From: Ophiocordyceps camponoti-saundersi (nom. inval.)
Taxonomy: Eukaryota > Ascomycota > Sordariomycetes > Hypocreales > Ophiocordycipitaceae
Length of the DNA: 64,000 nt
NCBI GenBank assembly: GCA_003339415.1
Contig: PDHQ01000006.1
Coordinates: 241,668 to 305,667, forward strand
Direction of reading: 5' to 3'
The position numbers and the translations under genes are program-made. Positions 1 through 11,455 of the stretch are shown one piece after another. The notes under the pieces were generated by a model. It saw nothing but the letters and a program-made list of their open reading frames with translations, did not search any database and was not told where the DNA came from. Position 1 is the first letter of the stretch. Each line of letters begins with the position of its first letter.

Positions 1-54
1 CTTATGTTTTTGTGTATTTTATGTTTTTGTTTTTTGTTGGGGGGGGGGGGGTGT

Positions 55-96
<42 letters not shown>
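55..96. repeat. Poly-G tract, 42 nt
   Basis: There is an uninterrupted run of 42 G, preceded by another 13-nt G run at 39-51. Such length is prone to sequencing and assembly error, so the true length is uncertain. Confidence 0.9.
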
Positions 97-97
<1 letters not shown>

Positions 98-116
98 GGT
101 TACACGACAGGTGGGA

Positions 117-150
117 AGAGAGAGAGAGCGAGAGAGAGAGAGAGAGAGAG
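117..150. repeat. GA microsatellite
   Basis: A nearly pure AG dinucleotide run with one interruption. Confidence 0.85.
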
Positions 151-1536
151 GAAAAGGAAGACGAGTGTACAATATTATAAGATGTTCACTTTCTATCTAA
201 TTCTTTCATTGTCGTAACAGAAGAAGAGACTCCAGTTACTACAGACCTGAACAGAGGGGGATGAGGAGAGGGTTTGTTGTATTGTTTATTGTACTGAAAG
301 AAAGGCCTCTCAAGAGAAAAGAAGAGGGAAGAAAAAGGAAAGAGAAAAAAGAAAGAAAGAAAAAAAGTGACAGGATCGACGACGATGCTTAATCCAGCTT
401 GACCTAGTGGAGTCTCACGTTTCCAGGGGTCGCAAAAGGCAGAAGAAGAAAGGTCTAAAAGGGGGGGGGGGTGTGTGTGTACCGCAACGGTTCCGTCACT
501 TGACGTCTCGGCATTGCCGAAAAGGAGCGAAAAGAGAAGTGAGAGAGTGAGAGAAAAAGAGAGAGAGAGAGTGAGAGAGAAAGAGGGAAAGGGAAAGGAA
601 TTGACCTAATACGAATAGAGGTTAGGTCGGTATAGGTAGTTGAGTCAAGAACGAGGTTGTGTTGTAGGTTAAAAAAGGGCCATGACGATTCAGGTGCCTT
701 GTCGAGTCATTTTGGGAGGGGGGTGGAGATATCGTGTACGTGTGTAAAGAGACGGAGACAGAGGGGAGGGGGTGAAGTAGGAAGAAGGGGGTCAAGGACG
801 GGCCGGTGGAATTAAAGATGCCGGCTCTCTTATAGTTGCTTCTTGGCTTGTGGCCATGACAACAACAGCAACGACAATAACAAGCCTGACTGACTGACAC
901 GAGGAAGGTTGGTGTCGGTAATCTGCGTGTGACGATGGCCAATATATGTAGATCTGTGTAGGCATGTATCCGTATATACATACATACATTCATCTATGTA
1001 GGTAAGATGGCACATGATGATGCGCACATCTCCCAGTTAGAGGATGAAGCACTTACATAAATCATGATGCAATGAAAGAGCATAACGCTGCTCCCCCCCC
1101 CCCCCCCCCCCTTCAAAAAACCATGGACTGAAGAAGAAGAAGAAGAAGAAGAAGAAAGAGTGGAAATACAAACATAACGCTGGCATGGAGAGGAGAGAGG
1201 CACTCGGAGAGCGGCCCATCCCTTAGGCCGGTTCAAAGTCTATATCAAGCCATGCGCGGAGCCTCAACCCACAAATTTGACCCAAGCGAAATCCGATAGT
1301 GCGAAGTTTCCGAGATGGGGGCATTGAAATGCTTTGTTCCTCTTTTCATTGGCCGGGATACGGACGCGGCAGTTTTTGTCTTTTTTTCCTTTTCTGATTG
1401 ATTAGAGGGTGAAGATTGGAGAGAGCTGTCGGTTTATACATAAGATGTAGCTGATATATCCGTATATATACTGATAACAGTTTGTGTAAATGAGTGAGTG
1501 TGATGAGAATCTCAAGCCTCCATACTCTCAAGTACC

Positions 1537-1567
<31 letters not shown>

Positions 1568-4500
1568 CAGTATATTCACGGAATAAATGAAGCAGAAGAA
1601 GATGTGCATCTTGCAATTAAATAAATGGAAGAGTCCCGCTTTGTCCCGCGGGAGCGATGCTGATCATTCGATACTGCTTTTACCTCTCTCTCTCTCTCTC
1701 TCTCGCTCTCTCTTTCATTTCCTTATCCACTGCGGAACCCCCAGAACCCCCCCGTATGTGCGGTTGTCGATCCCCTGCTCACAACTCGCCCATGTCCTAA
1801 AAAGGAAAAAAACCCCCCCCAGGGTCCCTTTTTTATCGTTTGTCCTTCCCCCCCCCCCATTCATTCTCATTCCAATCCCTTTCTCACCAGCAACGAGAAT
1901 AACAAACATGAAGTCGGTTGAAAGAATGAGAGGAAGACAGAGGGTGAACCAAGTAAATCCTATCTTCATTATTATAGTGGTAGTTCTTGGTTGGTTGCTT
2001 GGTAGAGGTAGCTGATCATAGTAGCAGTAGTAGTAGTATGCACGTAGCAGTAGTAGTTGTATGTATGTAGTTGTAGCAGATGATGAAAGATGACGATGAA
2101 GAAGAAGAAGAAGAAGAAAAACAAACTCTACTCTTGTATTCGGGAAAACCGTCCATATTTCCGACCAGCTACGTATGTATGTACACATATAAATGTACCC
2201 GGTTGGTATCATGTAGGTTGGGTAAGGGTAAGGTGTGGGAGTCAAAGGGGAAAATCTCCGCCTACGATACCACCACCCATCATCATCAAGGCATCATTAT
2301 AGACGGCATGCCGCGAGACTTGAGGGGGGTGAGTGAGAGTGGGAGTGGGAGTGGGAGTGGAATCCGGTAAGAAAACGTTTCCTCAAATTGAGGGGGGCAA
2401 AGTAAAGAAAGAAAAAGCTTGTCGTCTTGACCTTGCTCCGGATCACGACCGGCCGGCCGGCATCGGGGCCGGCACTATTAGGGTTCGTCCGGCTTGATCA
2501 ATCATCTCCGTCGTCGTCTGTACGTACAAACACACACATGTTGCATGCATGCATGTGTGTAAAATGTAGATGCGTTATACAAACATGTGTGATTGCGTCT
2601 GCATGTCTGTTGGTATGTGCAATACAGAGAGACACGAGCCTTGACGGTAGCACGCTGTGTGCACATGGTTTACCGGTTACCCAGCATGGACATCTGGTGT
2701 ATGTGTGTGTGTGTGTATGACGGCGGTATGCCTACTCAGCGGCTCATCACAATCCCGTCCTCGACACGCCTTCTCCGGCAACAGAAAAGACGAGACGAGA
2801 GCTTCAAGAAGAAGCAGAAGAAAAAGATGAGAAGCTCGTCCGGTTCCGCCGTCCTCTTTTTTGTTTGCCGTTTGCCGCCACCCCCTTGCTCCTCTCTCTT
2901 CCTCTCTCTGTCTCTCTCTCACCACCTCGGAATCATCCGAGGGCAGACATATACATACATATGTATGTATGTAGTTATACGCAAGTGTGTAGATATGAAT
3001 GCATCTATGTGTTGATCCGACATCCATCTTGGTCATCGGCTCGGATCCTGTCGCAGCCACGATCATCACCATCCACATCCCCCATACACATATGTACGTC
3101 CCCTGTACACACACATCTACATACACGCTCCTGCTATTGATAGATTGGCTTTTCCCCATCTCCTCACTTCTCTTCATTCACCCACCCCCTGTTGGTGGTG
3201 GTTTGGGAACCAGATGGAGGAGGGCATCGACGACAGGGATCCGATCCGATCCAAAGGATGGAAAACGCCCATCCCGGCCTTCAAACTTTCAACATCGGAC
3301 TCTGCCCTCTTCTTTTCCGCCTCATGTCTTTCAGCTTCTTTACAAGGCTGTGTATATACATGACATCGGCCGGTGTTTGAAATGTAACTACCTAGACAAC
3401 GTCCTATTCTTCGGCTAGATTCTTGACATACATACATACATACCCTCATCCCGACGAAACCGGTTCCTCGTCCTACCTGACAGCAAGAACCATACACGAC
3501 AGTCCAGTCTATACCTCATCGAAAAAAAAAAGAGGCAGAAGCAGCATAGTTCGGCCTGGTTTCACCTTATTCCCATCTCAATGCTCCCGCGACGACGGCC
3601 GCCGCGTTTCATCCTCGTGAGCAAGCCTACGTCTCACCTCCCACGCCAACCATACCACAAAAAAAAACAGGCAGTGACCGAGGGTGAGAATAGAAGACAG
3701 TCATCATCCCGGTCGTCGATCCGGGGGTGTCTCTACATTTTTTTTCTTCTTTGTCTCTCTTTCACTTCTTCCCCCTCTTCCCTGGTCAGGCAGACTGGTA
3801 GGGTTTATGAGTTGTTCTGCTGATACGGCTGGTGCGACAGAAGTCTGGATCGACGTTGCGTAACGAGCATGATCGCCAACAGGGTCATGACTATGTATGT
3901 ATCTCTCTACATACATAGTTTTTCCTTACTCTCTCTCTCTCTCGAGACGGCCGTGGGACCGGTCAGAGGCCATGGAGCGGAGGAGAAAGACTCAAGAGGG
4001 AGGGGGCGTGTAAGAGAGATACATACATACATAGCAGCAAGCCATCTTCTCAAGACCGTGTGACAAACCAACAACACCGACAACAACAGGATGATGGACA
4101 AGCGCGGCCGGATGTTCAACTTTCCGGGAAGCCTTGAACGACTCTTTCTCTACCAGGCTCATCTCATCCGGTCAGACGAGACGGTTAGATGCATCAGCAA
4201 CATCCCATGTTCCCTTTCCTTTCCCTTTGTCACTCGTCTTTGAATTCTCTTGTAACGGATGAATGTCAAGCCAGGTCGAGTCACGACCCCCCAAAGAACT
4301 GACCTAACAAGAAAGCCCAGCGCCACAACGGTAGATGGGCGCCGGGATGTGCGGGCTCCTCCTCCTCCTCACCCTCCTCCTCATCCTCCTCGCCCCTCTT
4401 CCGCCTCCTCAGGGGCCCCGACCTACAGGGTTTTAACTTGTTTTTCTTTTCTTTTTTTTCCCCGGGTTCACGACTGGGAAGATCGGAGGGTTCGCTGCCT

Positions 4501-6052
4501 GAGGTGAGGGAAACCCCCCCCCCCCCCCATCAAGGGGGGAGGGGTGGGATGGATGAATAGATGGATGAGTGGGTGGGTGGACATTGGATTTCCCGGGGAT
4601 CCGGCAGCACTCCTGGTCGGGCGTTTCCGGACGATACACAGAGAGAGTGAGAGAGATAGAGAGGCAGCAGTGGTCAGCGTCTCAGCGAGAAGGACGGATG
4701 GTTGAAGGAAGAAGAAGCCGAAACAAGACTGTCTCTCGTTTCCCCCCCCCCCCCCCCCCCATGTCCGGTCCCCGAGACATAGACAAGATGAAGAAAGAAG
4801 GGCCGGCGAAACCTTTATGAAGATGGGTTGAGAGGTCCGGGCCTTGACCGAGGTTGGTCAGCCAGACCAGACCGGTCCATGCATGGCTACTACATTGCAT
4901 ATATGATATATGTATGAGCCCATGTACGCCTGTGTAATGTATGTACAATGTGTGTATTGTATGCAAGGTACTGGCCGAGTAGGCGGCCAGCATGCAACCC
5001 GCATGCGTTACCGTAACACTCCGGCCTTGGCCAGTCAGCGAGCGAGGAGATGGTGGGCGGAGGAGAAGGAGGGGAAGAGGGGGGGGGGGAGGAGATGAGG
5101 AGGAAGGGGAGGGGGGATGGAAGAGGAGGGGAGGGGAGGGGAAGAAGAGAAGATGGAGGAGCGAATGCGTGGGAGGGAAGGGGAGGAGAGGCCGCAGTAA
5201 GATGGAGAAGAGGAGGGAGGCGGGGATGGCGTCCGGAGGAGAGGAAGACGACGATGAGGGCGCAGTGCGCGTGTGTGCGTGTATATATTTATATGCACGT
5301 CTATTATGTCATATCCTGCATGCATGTGCAACACAGCGTCAAGGCAAAGGCGTAACTTCGGGACGGGAGATAGATGAACGTTTCCCGTGACCGCAGCGAG
5401 ATGGATTGGACGATGTATGTAGTCCGTACATACATATAGGAGGATTTCAAGAGTGGAGGAACGAAGTGGTGATAGACTGGACTGTCTGCCAGCAAAGCCA
5501 CTTACCCTATAGACAAATGTTCGAGCATCTGCATGGCATCCCTTAGTCAGCAGCGTCTCTATCAGACTGCCATGTCAGTACGGTCAGTACCTATTATCCG
5601 TGCGTAGATACTGAATAAGATAGATCATAGATCACAGAACAAACTATGACGATGCCCCCATATCATTTATTACGTACTACCTCAGGTATTGTACATATCC
5701 GTATGCATGTACGGATATAATCGTACATGCTACATATAGATGTTCATCCCGTGCTGCTCGCTAACCGAGGCAGGTAGTAGCAGTCGGTGCCTTGGCTAGT
5801 TCGCTCCCTGCTGTCAGCGCCTAAAGCCCTAACTACCTACCTAGGCAGCGGCCCCTCCCCCCCCCTGGCAGGTTAGGTAGCGGCGCTACAGGTCCTTCAG
5901 CGCGCGGGGGCTATAGCGACCTATTACTCCACCGTCGGTCGATCTGGCGCTGAGCTGCGCTGAGGCCCGGCGGCTGGATAGGTGCATTTACCAGCCTCGT
6001 CGACTCTCCTCCTCTATCTCTATCTATCACCGGCCTCCTCACCTCCTCCTCC

Positions 6053-6053
<1 letters not shown>

Positions 6054-6124
<71 letters not shown>
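6054..6124. repeat. Poly-C tract, 71 nt
   Basis: An uninterrupted run of 71 C lies about 470 bp upstream of the ATG at 6591. It would be a strong i-motif (and G-quadruplex on the other strand) if real, but could also be an artefact of low-complexity read extension. Confidence 0.9.
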
Positions 6125-6126
<2 letters not shown>

Positions 6127-6590
6127 TCTCTTCTGTCCTACCTATCCTCCCCCCTCACCCTTCATCCTCTTTCATCTCGAAGCTCTCTCATCGGTCGTCT
6201 CTCCTTATCGCCATCGACTGCCTGCCTACTGTTCCCTTTCCTCCTCTTCCGGCAACAGTAGGCGTGGCCGTACCTTGGGGAAGCGCCGAGGTGCGCAAAA
6301 AAACCCCCGCTCCCAGCTCGTCGACTACAAACGCACATACGCACATCTCTCTGTCCCCCCCCCGCCTCTCTTCCCACCCTCGGATGGCCTGAATCATGAC
6401 GCTCGATTCCAAATCTTGGTCCTGTCCAAGGCTGTGCAAATCCATCGCCATAACGTTCTAACAAAGGATTAATCAACGCTCCCCCGCCGCCGTCGCCCCG
6501 TCGCCCCGTCTCCCCCCCCCTCCCTCCGAACTTCAAGCCCACTCTTCCCAAACATACCCACCCTCACCCTCAACCCTCCTCCTCCCGGCA

Positions 6591-7136
6591 ATGACGACCA
6601 ACGCCGTACCGGATTCGCAACTTGGCCTCAGCGCCGAGGAAATCCAGCTCCTGCGACAGGGTCAGGCAGCTTTGGGCGGCGGCGGCGGAGGGGGGGGAGG
6701 AGGCGCATCATCGAGTTCGCGAGCAGCCAGTCGAGCCAGCAGCCAAGGTCTCCTTCTCCTCGATACCTCATCCCTCACAGCTCTAGGTCGGTATTTCGAC
6801 CGACTGATGACGGGCATCGAGCAAAACATACGTTACCTGAGCGAACAAGCTCAAGTCTTCACCCAGCTTCAATACGATCGAGCCAACAACATCATCGACG
6901 GGGCAGACGCCGAGATTGCGCGATACCACGACATCATTCGTCAACTGGATGAGCTCGAGGTCGACTTCGATCGCATAGCTCACATCAAGGAGATTGTCAA
7001 GGGTTATCGCCAGCGCGTCGAGAGGCTCGAGAGGGAGATGGAAAGCAGTCATACTTCATCCAGTCGGCATCCGAAACAATCGTCTTCCTCTTCCTCTCAC
7101 CGCCACTCGCAACGGTCACACAAACGGAAGCATTGA
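6591..7136 (+). CDS. Coiled-coil protein, possibly BLOC-1 subunit (Cnl1-like)
   Basis: This is an intact single-exon frame of 181 residues. It begins with a short segment containing DSQLGLSAEEIQLLRQ, followed by a low-complexity Gly/Ser linker (about 28-50) that ends in the motif SSSRAASRASSQG. A predicted helical coiled-coil core follows (about 57-150), rich in heptad-like Leu/Ile and acidic residues. The tail is Ser/His/Arg/Lys-rich and ends SHKRKH. The core resembles fungal proteins annotated as subunits of BLOC-1 (biogenesis of lysosome-related organelles complex 1), which act on endosomal sorting. That identification is from memory of the family's look and is tentative; a generic coiled-coil protein is the alternative. 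The gene converges on nimA. The poly-Gly stretch is encoded by GGC/GGG repeats and may vary in length. Confidence 0.65.
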   Translation: MTTNAVPDSQLGLSAEEIQLLRQGQAALGGGGGGGGGGASSSSRAASRASSQGLLLLDTSSLTALGRYFDRLMTGIEQNIRYLSEQAQVFTQLQYDRANNIIDGADAEIARYHDIIRQLDELEVDFDRIAHIKEIVKGYRQRVERLEREMESSHTSSSRHPKQSSSSSSHRHSQRSHKRKH

Positions 7137-7743
7137 CTCTGACGAACCCCCCCCCCCCCCCCTTTCTCCTCTGATGTGTCTTTTTTCTTTCTTCTTTTCC
7201 CCCTTTTTATCAACTTTATTTCATCTTGTGTTTTTTTTTTTTAATTACTTTCCCAAAACTTCGGATCAAAGAACTTTTAACCAGCCCTGGTGGAATAAGA
7301 TGGGGGAACCCGACATTGACCTGAAAGGCCTCACGGCTGGGCAAGAAGAATAGGAGGTGGAGGAGGAAGTTGGAAAATAGGGGGGTGGAAAGCCTCACGG
7401 CTCGTTTCGCATGGCGAAACAAAAAAAAAAGCCCCGGCGTTGGTATTGTGGATTGAAGTTGTTTGTACTTGGGTTTCCTTGGTCTTGTTCGGTTCGGATA
7501 CCCCCCTTCCCCCCCGTTTGGATGAGTGACGATGGAGTTGGGCTTTTGGATAGGGTGTGAAGATGAGGAGGAAAAGGAGAAGATGAGGAGAAGGAGAAGA
7601 AGCAGAGGATAAAAGACAACAAAAAAAGACAAAATTTACGGAACAATCTTGATTGCTTGCCTGCTTGCTTGCTTGCTATCTCGATTTCTCCTATCCCCCC
7701 CCCCCTTTGCCGTAGAACGCCGGTGAATGTGCGATGTTGTTTC

Positions 7744-7806
<63 letters not shown>

Positions 7807-8099
7807 CTCTCTCTCTCTCTCTCGCAGCGGAATGGTGTTAATCGATTTGTGCTCAGATATCTCAACAGTGGATGACCGAATGCTCCGTTATGATTTCCCT
7901 CAATTTCCTCCCCCCCCCCCCTTTCGTCATCTTTTCCCCCCCTTCCAACCATCATCTCAGTTGAGACGAATAGGTGATGAAGAGAAAAGGGGGGTAAGAA
8001 AAAGAAGGAATTGAAGAAGAAGAAGAAAGAAAAAAAGAAGACGAATAAAGAATATAATGCATCAAGTTTAAACGAAGAAAGAAGCGAAAAAAAAACCAG
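7137..8099. other. Intergenic region between convergent genes
   Basis: This is the 3' flank of the coiled-coil gene and of nimA. It holds poly-C near 7147-7161, a long TC microsatellite and purine-rich stretches. I see no gene. Confidence 0.6.
7749..7823. repeat. TC microsatellite
   Basis: About 25 perfect TC units, a short GT interruption, then about eight more TC units. Confidence 0.9.
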
Positions 8100-10393
8100 T
8101 CAAGACCTCGCAAGCCGTCTCTGCTGCCTCGCCAAAAACGGACTCGGCATCTCATCCCTCTCCGGATCCCAAACGGCAACCACATCAGCCCTGCCACGAC
8201 CACCACCGCCGTGATTCCCCCCCAAAGAGCCGGCGCTGCCACAGCTGGAAGAACTCTGTCCGCTAGGTCGACGGGGAGGAAGCGAGGTTGCGTTGCCGGA
8301 GTCGACGACGCGGGATGATGATGATGTAGTAGTCGTCGTCTTCTTGGACGGGCTTTCACACCATGTTCTGTTCGTGGCGTTTGCTGCGCGCGCTTGTTGA
8401 AGCTCGACTAGCGTTCGGCCTTTGATGTTATTCTTCAGCGCCATCTTGCCCAGTCCGTCTGCTGATTCCTTCTTACGAGAGGCAAAAATCGTCGTCGATG
8501 ATGAATCTGCGTTGTTGTTGTTGTAGAGGCCGGCTACGGAGGGGATCTTGCTTAGTTGGCGACCGGGAGAGCGCTGACGATCGACGAGGATGCATGTTGT
8601 CGCCGGAGTGGATTTCTGCGTCTGGAGGAGAGGCCTGTCCTTTGCTTTGAACGGGTTCTTGCAGGATTTGATGTGTCGCGTGGGAGAGGGCATGACGTCT
8701 TCGTCGTCTGAGTCTGTGAGGGCGGGCGGTTCACGGTGTTGCATCATGTCCCATTTTCCATCCGTCGCGAAGATGTTGTTGGTCGTCGTCGTCGTCATCA
8801 TGTTGTTCGACGTCATCGTCGGGTTCGTCGTCGCCATCACCCGTCGTGGGGAGAGGGATAGGGATGCGATGGCGATGGGACTGGGAGACGCCATCTCCAC
8901 GTCCATGGGCGTGCCGGCGAACATGGTCTGCGCCCTCGCAAACGGTGTCCTCGCGCTGTTTCGAATCCCCCCCGCCCCTCCAGTTGCGACTGCAGCTGCT
9001 CCTCCTCCGGGCAGAAACGCGCCGACGTCGTTCTCGATAGCCGTCGAGGGACAAGGATCCGTTCCGAAGCCGTCATCGTCGTTGCCGTCGCCGTCGTTGG
9101 CATCGCCCGGCTTCCGACTCAACTCAGCCTCGACCCTGTCGCGAACCTCATGCTCAAACCGCTTCTGCAAGCTCTCGACCTCAAGCTTGACCAAGCGATC
9201 AATCTCCAACCTAGCTTTGACCTCCCACTCCCTCCTGACGGAAGCCTCAATCTGAAGCCTCTCCCTCTCCAAGCTCTCCTCGACGTCGACCTCTCGCCTC
9301 CTCAGAGCCTCCTCCCTCGTCTTGAGCTCCTTGTTGAGGTCGACGACCTCCTTCTCCTTACGCATCAGCTTCACGACCGGCAAGTTGAGAAGCTGAGCCG
9401 TATCCGGTCTGCGGTCGGGGTTGAGTCGGAGACAGTCGCGAATCACCTGCGACAACTCGGCCGAGTAAACGTCCGGTAGGGGAGGCACCTTGGCCTCTTT
9501 AATCTTCTGCACCAGTTGAAAGTGCGTCTTGGCGTTGAAGGGCGGCTCCCGCGCGCAGAGCTCGTATATGATGCAGCCGAGGGACCAGATGTCCGACTTG
9601 AGAGTGTACTTTTCCGCCGCGCATATCTCGGGCGACATGTAAAAGGGCGTTCCGACGTAGGTGGAGGCGAAATCGTGCGACTTGATCATCTTGGAAAGGC
9701 CAAAGTCTCCAAGCTTGACCGAGTTATCCTCGCCCAGAAAGACGTTCTCCGGCTTCAGGTCGCGATGCAGGATCGTCATCGTCCCCGCCGGCACCTTGGG
9801 AGGAGAAGACGATGCCTGGCCGTGGCTGAGTCCGAGGACGTTTGCCCCGACCTCGGGAGGATCAACACCGTAATGGCATCGGTAGAGAGCCATGACGAGC
9901 TGGCTGAAGATGCTCCAGACGAAGCTCTCCTGCGCCCTCTGTCCCTTGTGCTGCAGGTCCTTGATCACCCTGCCCAGATCGCCATTCCCGCAGTATTCCA
10001 TGTAGAGGTGTAGGTCCTGGCTCAGCTTGAGGTGCTCGCGATGGTAGTAAGCCACGATGTTGGCGTGTCGGAGGTGGGATAGGATTTGAAACTCGGTATG
10101 AAGCTGTTCCCTCTCCTTTTGCGACATTCGCAGGTAGGAAATCTCCTTTCGACACATGATGAATCCATCCGCCTTTCGTCGTACTTTGCGTATGACCCCA
10201 AACGATCCATGGCCTGTAGCATATTCGCCTCCCCACGGAACGAAAAACCCGTCCTTGGTCAACCCTTGCCGTTCTTTCTTTGTCGCCCTGTTTTTTTTTC
10301 CCCCCCGGAGGCGCGGAGGAGGGGGGGGGGGGGGAAGAAGGGAGAGAGAGACTCACCAATCTTCTCCAACGTCTCGTACTTGTCTTCCGACAT
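8100..10393 (-). CDS. nimA: NIMA-type G2-specific Ser/Thr protein kinase
   Basis: NIMA drives entry into mitosis in filamentous fungi, acting at chromatin, spindle poles and the nuclear envelope. The gene has two exons, 10393-10357 and 10213-8100, giving 716 residues. Exon 1 encodes MSEDKYETLEKIG. A GTGAGT...CTACAG intron joins the split glycine codon to HGSFGVIRKVRRKADG, rebuilding the glycine-rich loop. The kinase domain fills about residues 1-310, with catalytic Lys near 35, the HRD motif near 162-164 (LHRDLKPEN) and DFG near 182-184. The activation segment reads STYVGTPFYMSPE. An insert of about 30 residues before HRD is typical of fungal NIMA. A coiled coil follows (about 310-395), then a long low-complexity Ser/Thr/Asn-rich regulatory tail. 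The longer ORF beginning MTKDGFF reads into the intron and is not the start. Confidence 0.93.
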
Positions 10394-11455
10394 GGTTTCA
10401 ACAATAATAATAAAAGTCAAGCTTCAACTCTTTTTTGCCCCCCCCTTTCTTGAATTGTCCAAGGCGTGACGTCGGGAAAGGGAAGGGGGAGTGGAAGAAA
10501 GAAAAAACAACACGGGACTGCATATAGCAGCGTGTCAACAAACGGGGGAAAAAAAAAGAGAAGAGTCGACAAGAGAGAGAGGAGGAGGAGGAGAGGGGAG
10601 AGAAAAAAAAAGGCAGGAAAAAGACGCGATCGTCAATAGATCAGACGAAGGAGGTAGGGGGGGGGAAAGAAGAGGAAAAGGAAGAAAGATGATGACGATA
10701 TGACGAGAAGAAAGGATGTTGGTTGGTAGTAGGTAGGTAGGTAAACCTGTTTTGTGTGAGTGTGAGTGTGTGCGGGTTAGTAGTAGCAGTAGCAGCAGCA
10801 GCAGTAGTAAGTTGGTAGGGAAGGGTAGGTAGGTAGGCAGAGAAGAGAGAGGTAAGAAAGCTGTTGTTGTCTGCTACGAGGATCCAGAAGGGGAAGAAAA
10901 AGGGGTCTGTGAGCAACCGTTTTCCCCTTCTACTTTTCTCCTCTCTTTTTCTCTCTCTCTTTTCCCTCTTACTCTCTCTCTCTCTCTCTCTTCTTTTTTC
11001 ATGCAGCTGCCGGGCTACACGCGCGGTCGGGCCTCGTGCGAAAATGGCTCCTTGAATCACGACCGGGGGAGGGGATCATCGTCTCGTTGCCCGGAGTAAA
11101 CAGTCTCCATGGCAACGGCTAATCAACCGCTTATCGATACGCTGCCGTCTGTCAAACGCCGCCGGCCCATCTGCACAGTACGTACCTCTACTAGCCAGTA
11201 CTACGGATATGCACTGCACATCTCCTCCGCCTCTTCCATCTCCGCCTTCTTCCACCTCCAGACGAATGACTGAATGCACGCACGCACGCATAGCTCTCGT
11301 GACAGTGTGCATATTAGCTACTGTTCACTCACCGCATACAAATCTACCATCGTCCCAATTCTAATTCTATTCCCATTCTATCCTACCCAGACAAAAGTCT
11401 TCCATCCAAAAATCCCACTCCATCTATCCATGTACAAACACCACTCATCCCATCA
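10394..11455. other. Intergenic region, nimA upstream
   Basis: Purine- and pyrimidine-rich low-complexity DNA, including GAGA-rich and CTCT stretches near 10560-10690 and 10920-11000, plus TACCTACC words. This is the promoter side of nimA and the 3' flank of the ankyrin-BTB gene. I see no gene. Confidence 0.6.

Larger units (their letters stand above)
1..6590. other. Gene-free, microsatellite- and homopolymer-rich stretch
   Basis: I find no ORF here that resembles a protein. The stretch holds poly-G at 39-51 and 55-96, GA repeats near 117-150 and 540-590, poly-C near 1093-1110, 4511-4528 and 4741-4760, many TACATACA/GTATGTAT runs, GAA/GAG trinucleotide runs and a 71-nt poly-C at 6054-6124. 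The last few hundred bases are pyrimidine-rich and are probably promoter or leader of the gene starting at 6591. A gene split into many small exons cannot be excluded. Confidence 0.6.

Noticed and set aside
622..3418. Several 100-170 codon frames in the first 3.5 kb
   Set aside because: All are built from microsatellite translations (His/Thr/Tyr/Met or Ser/Leu runs) and overlap each other on both strands.
5982..6392. Polyproline frame
   Set aside because: Created by the 71-nt poly-C tract; no protein-like sequence around it.
8590..9255. 221-codon plus-strand frame inside nimA
   Set aside because: Antisense shadow of the nimA tail, low-complexity, no start context or similarity.
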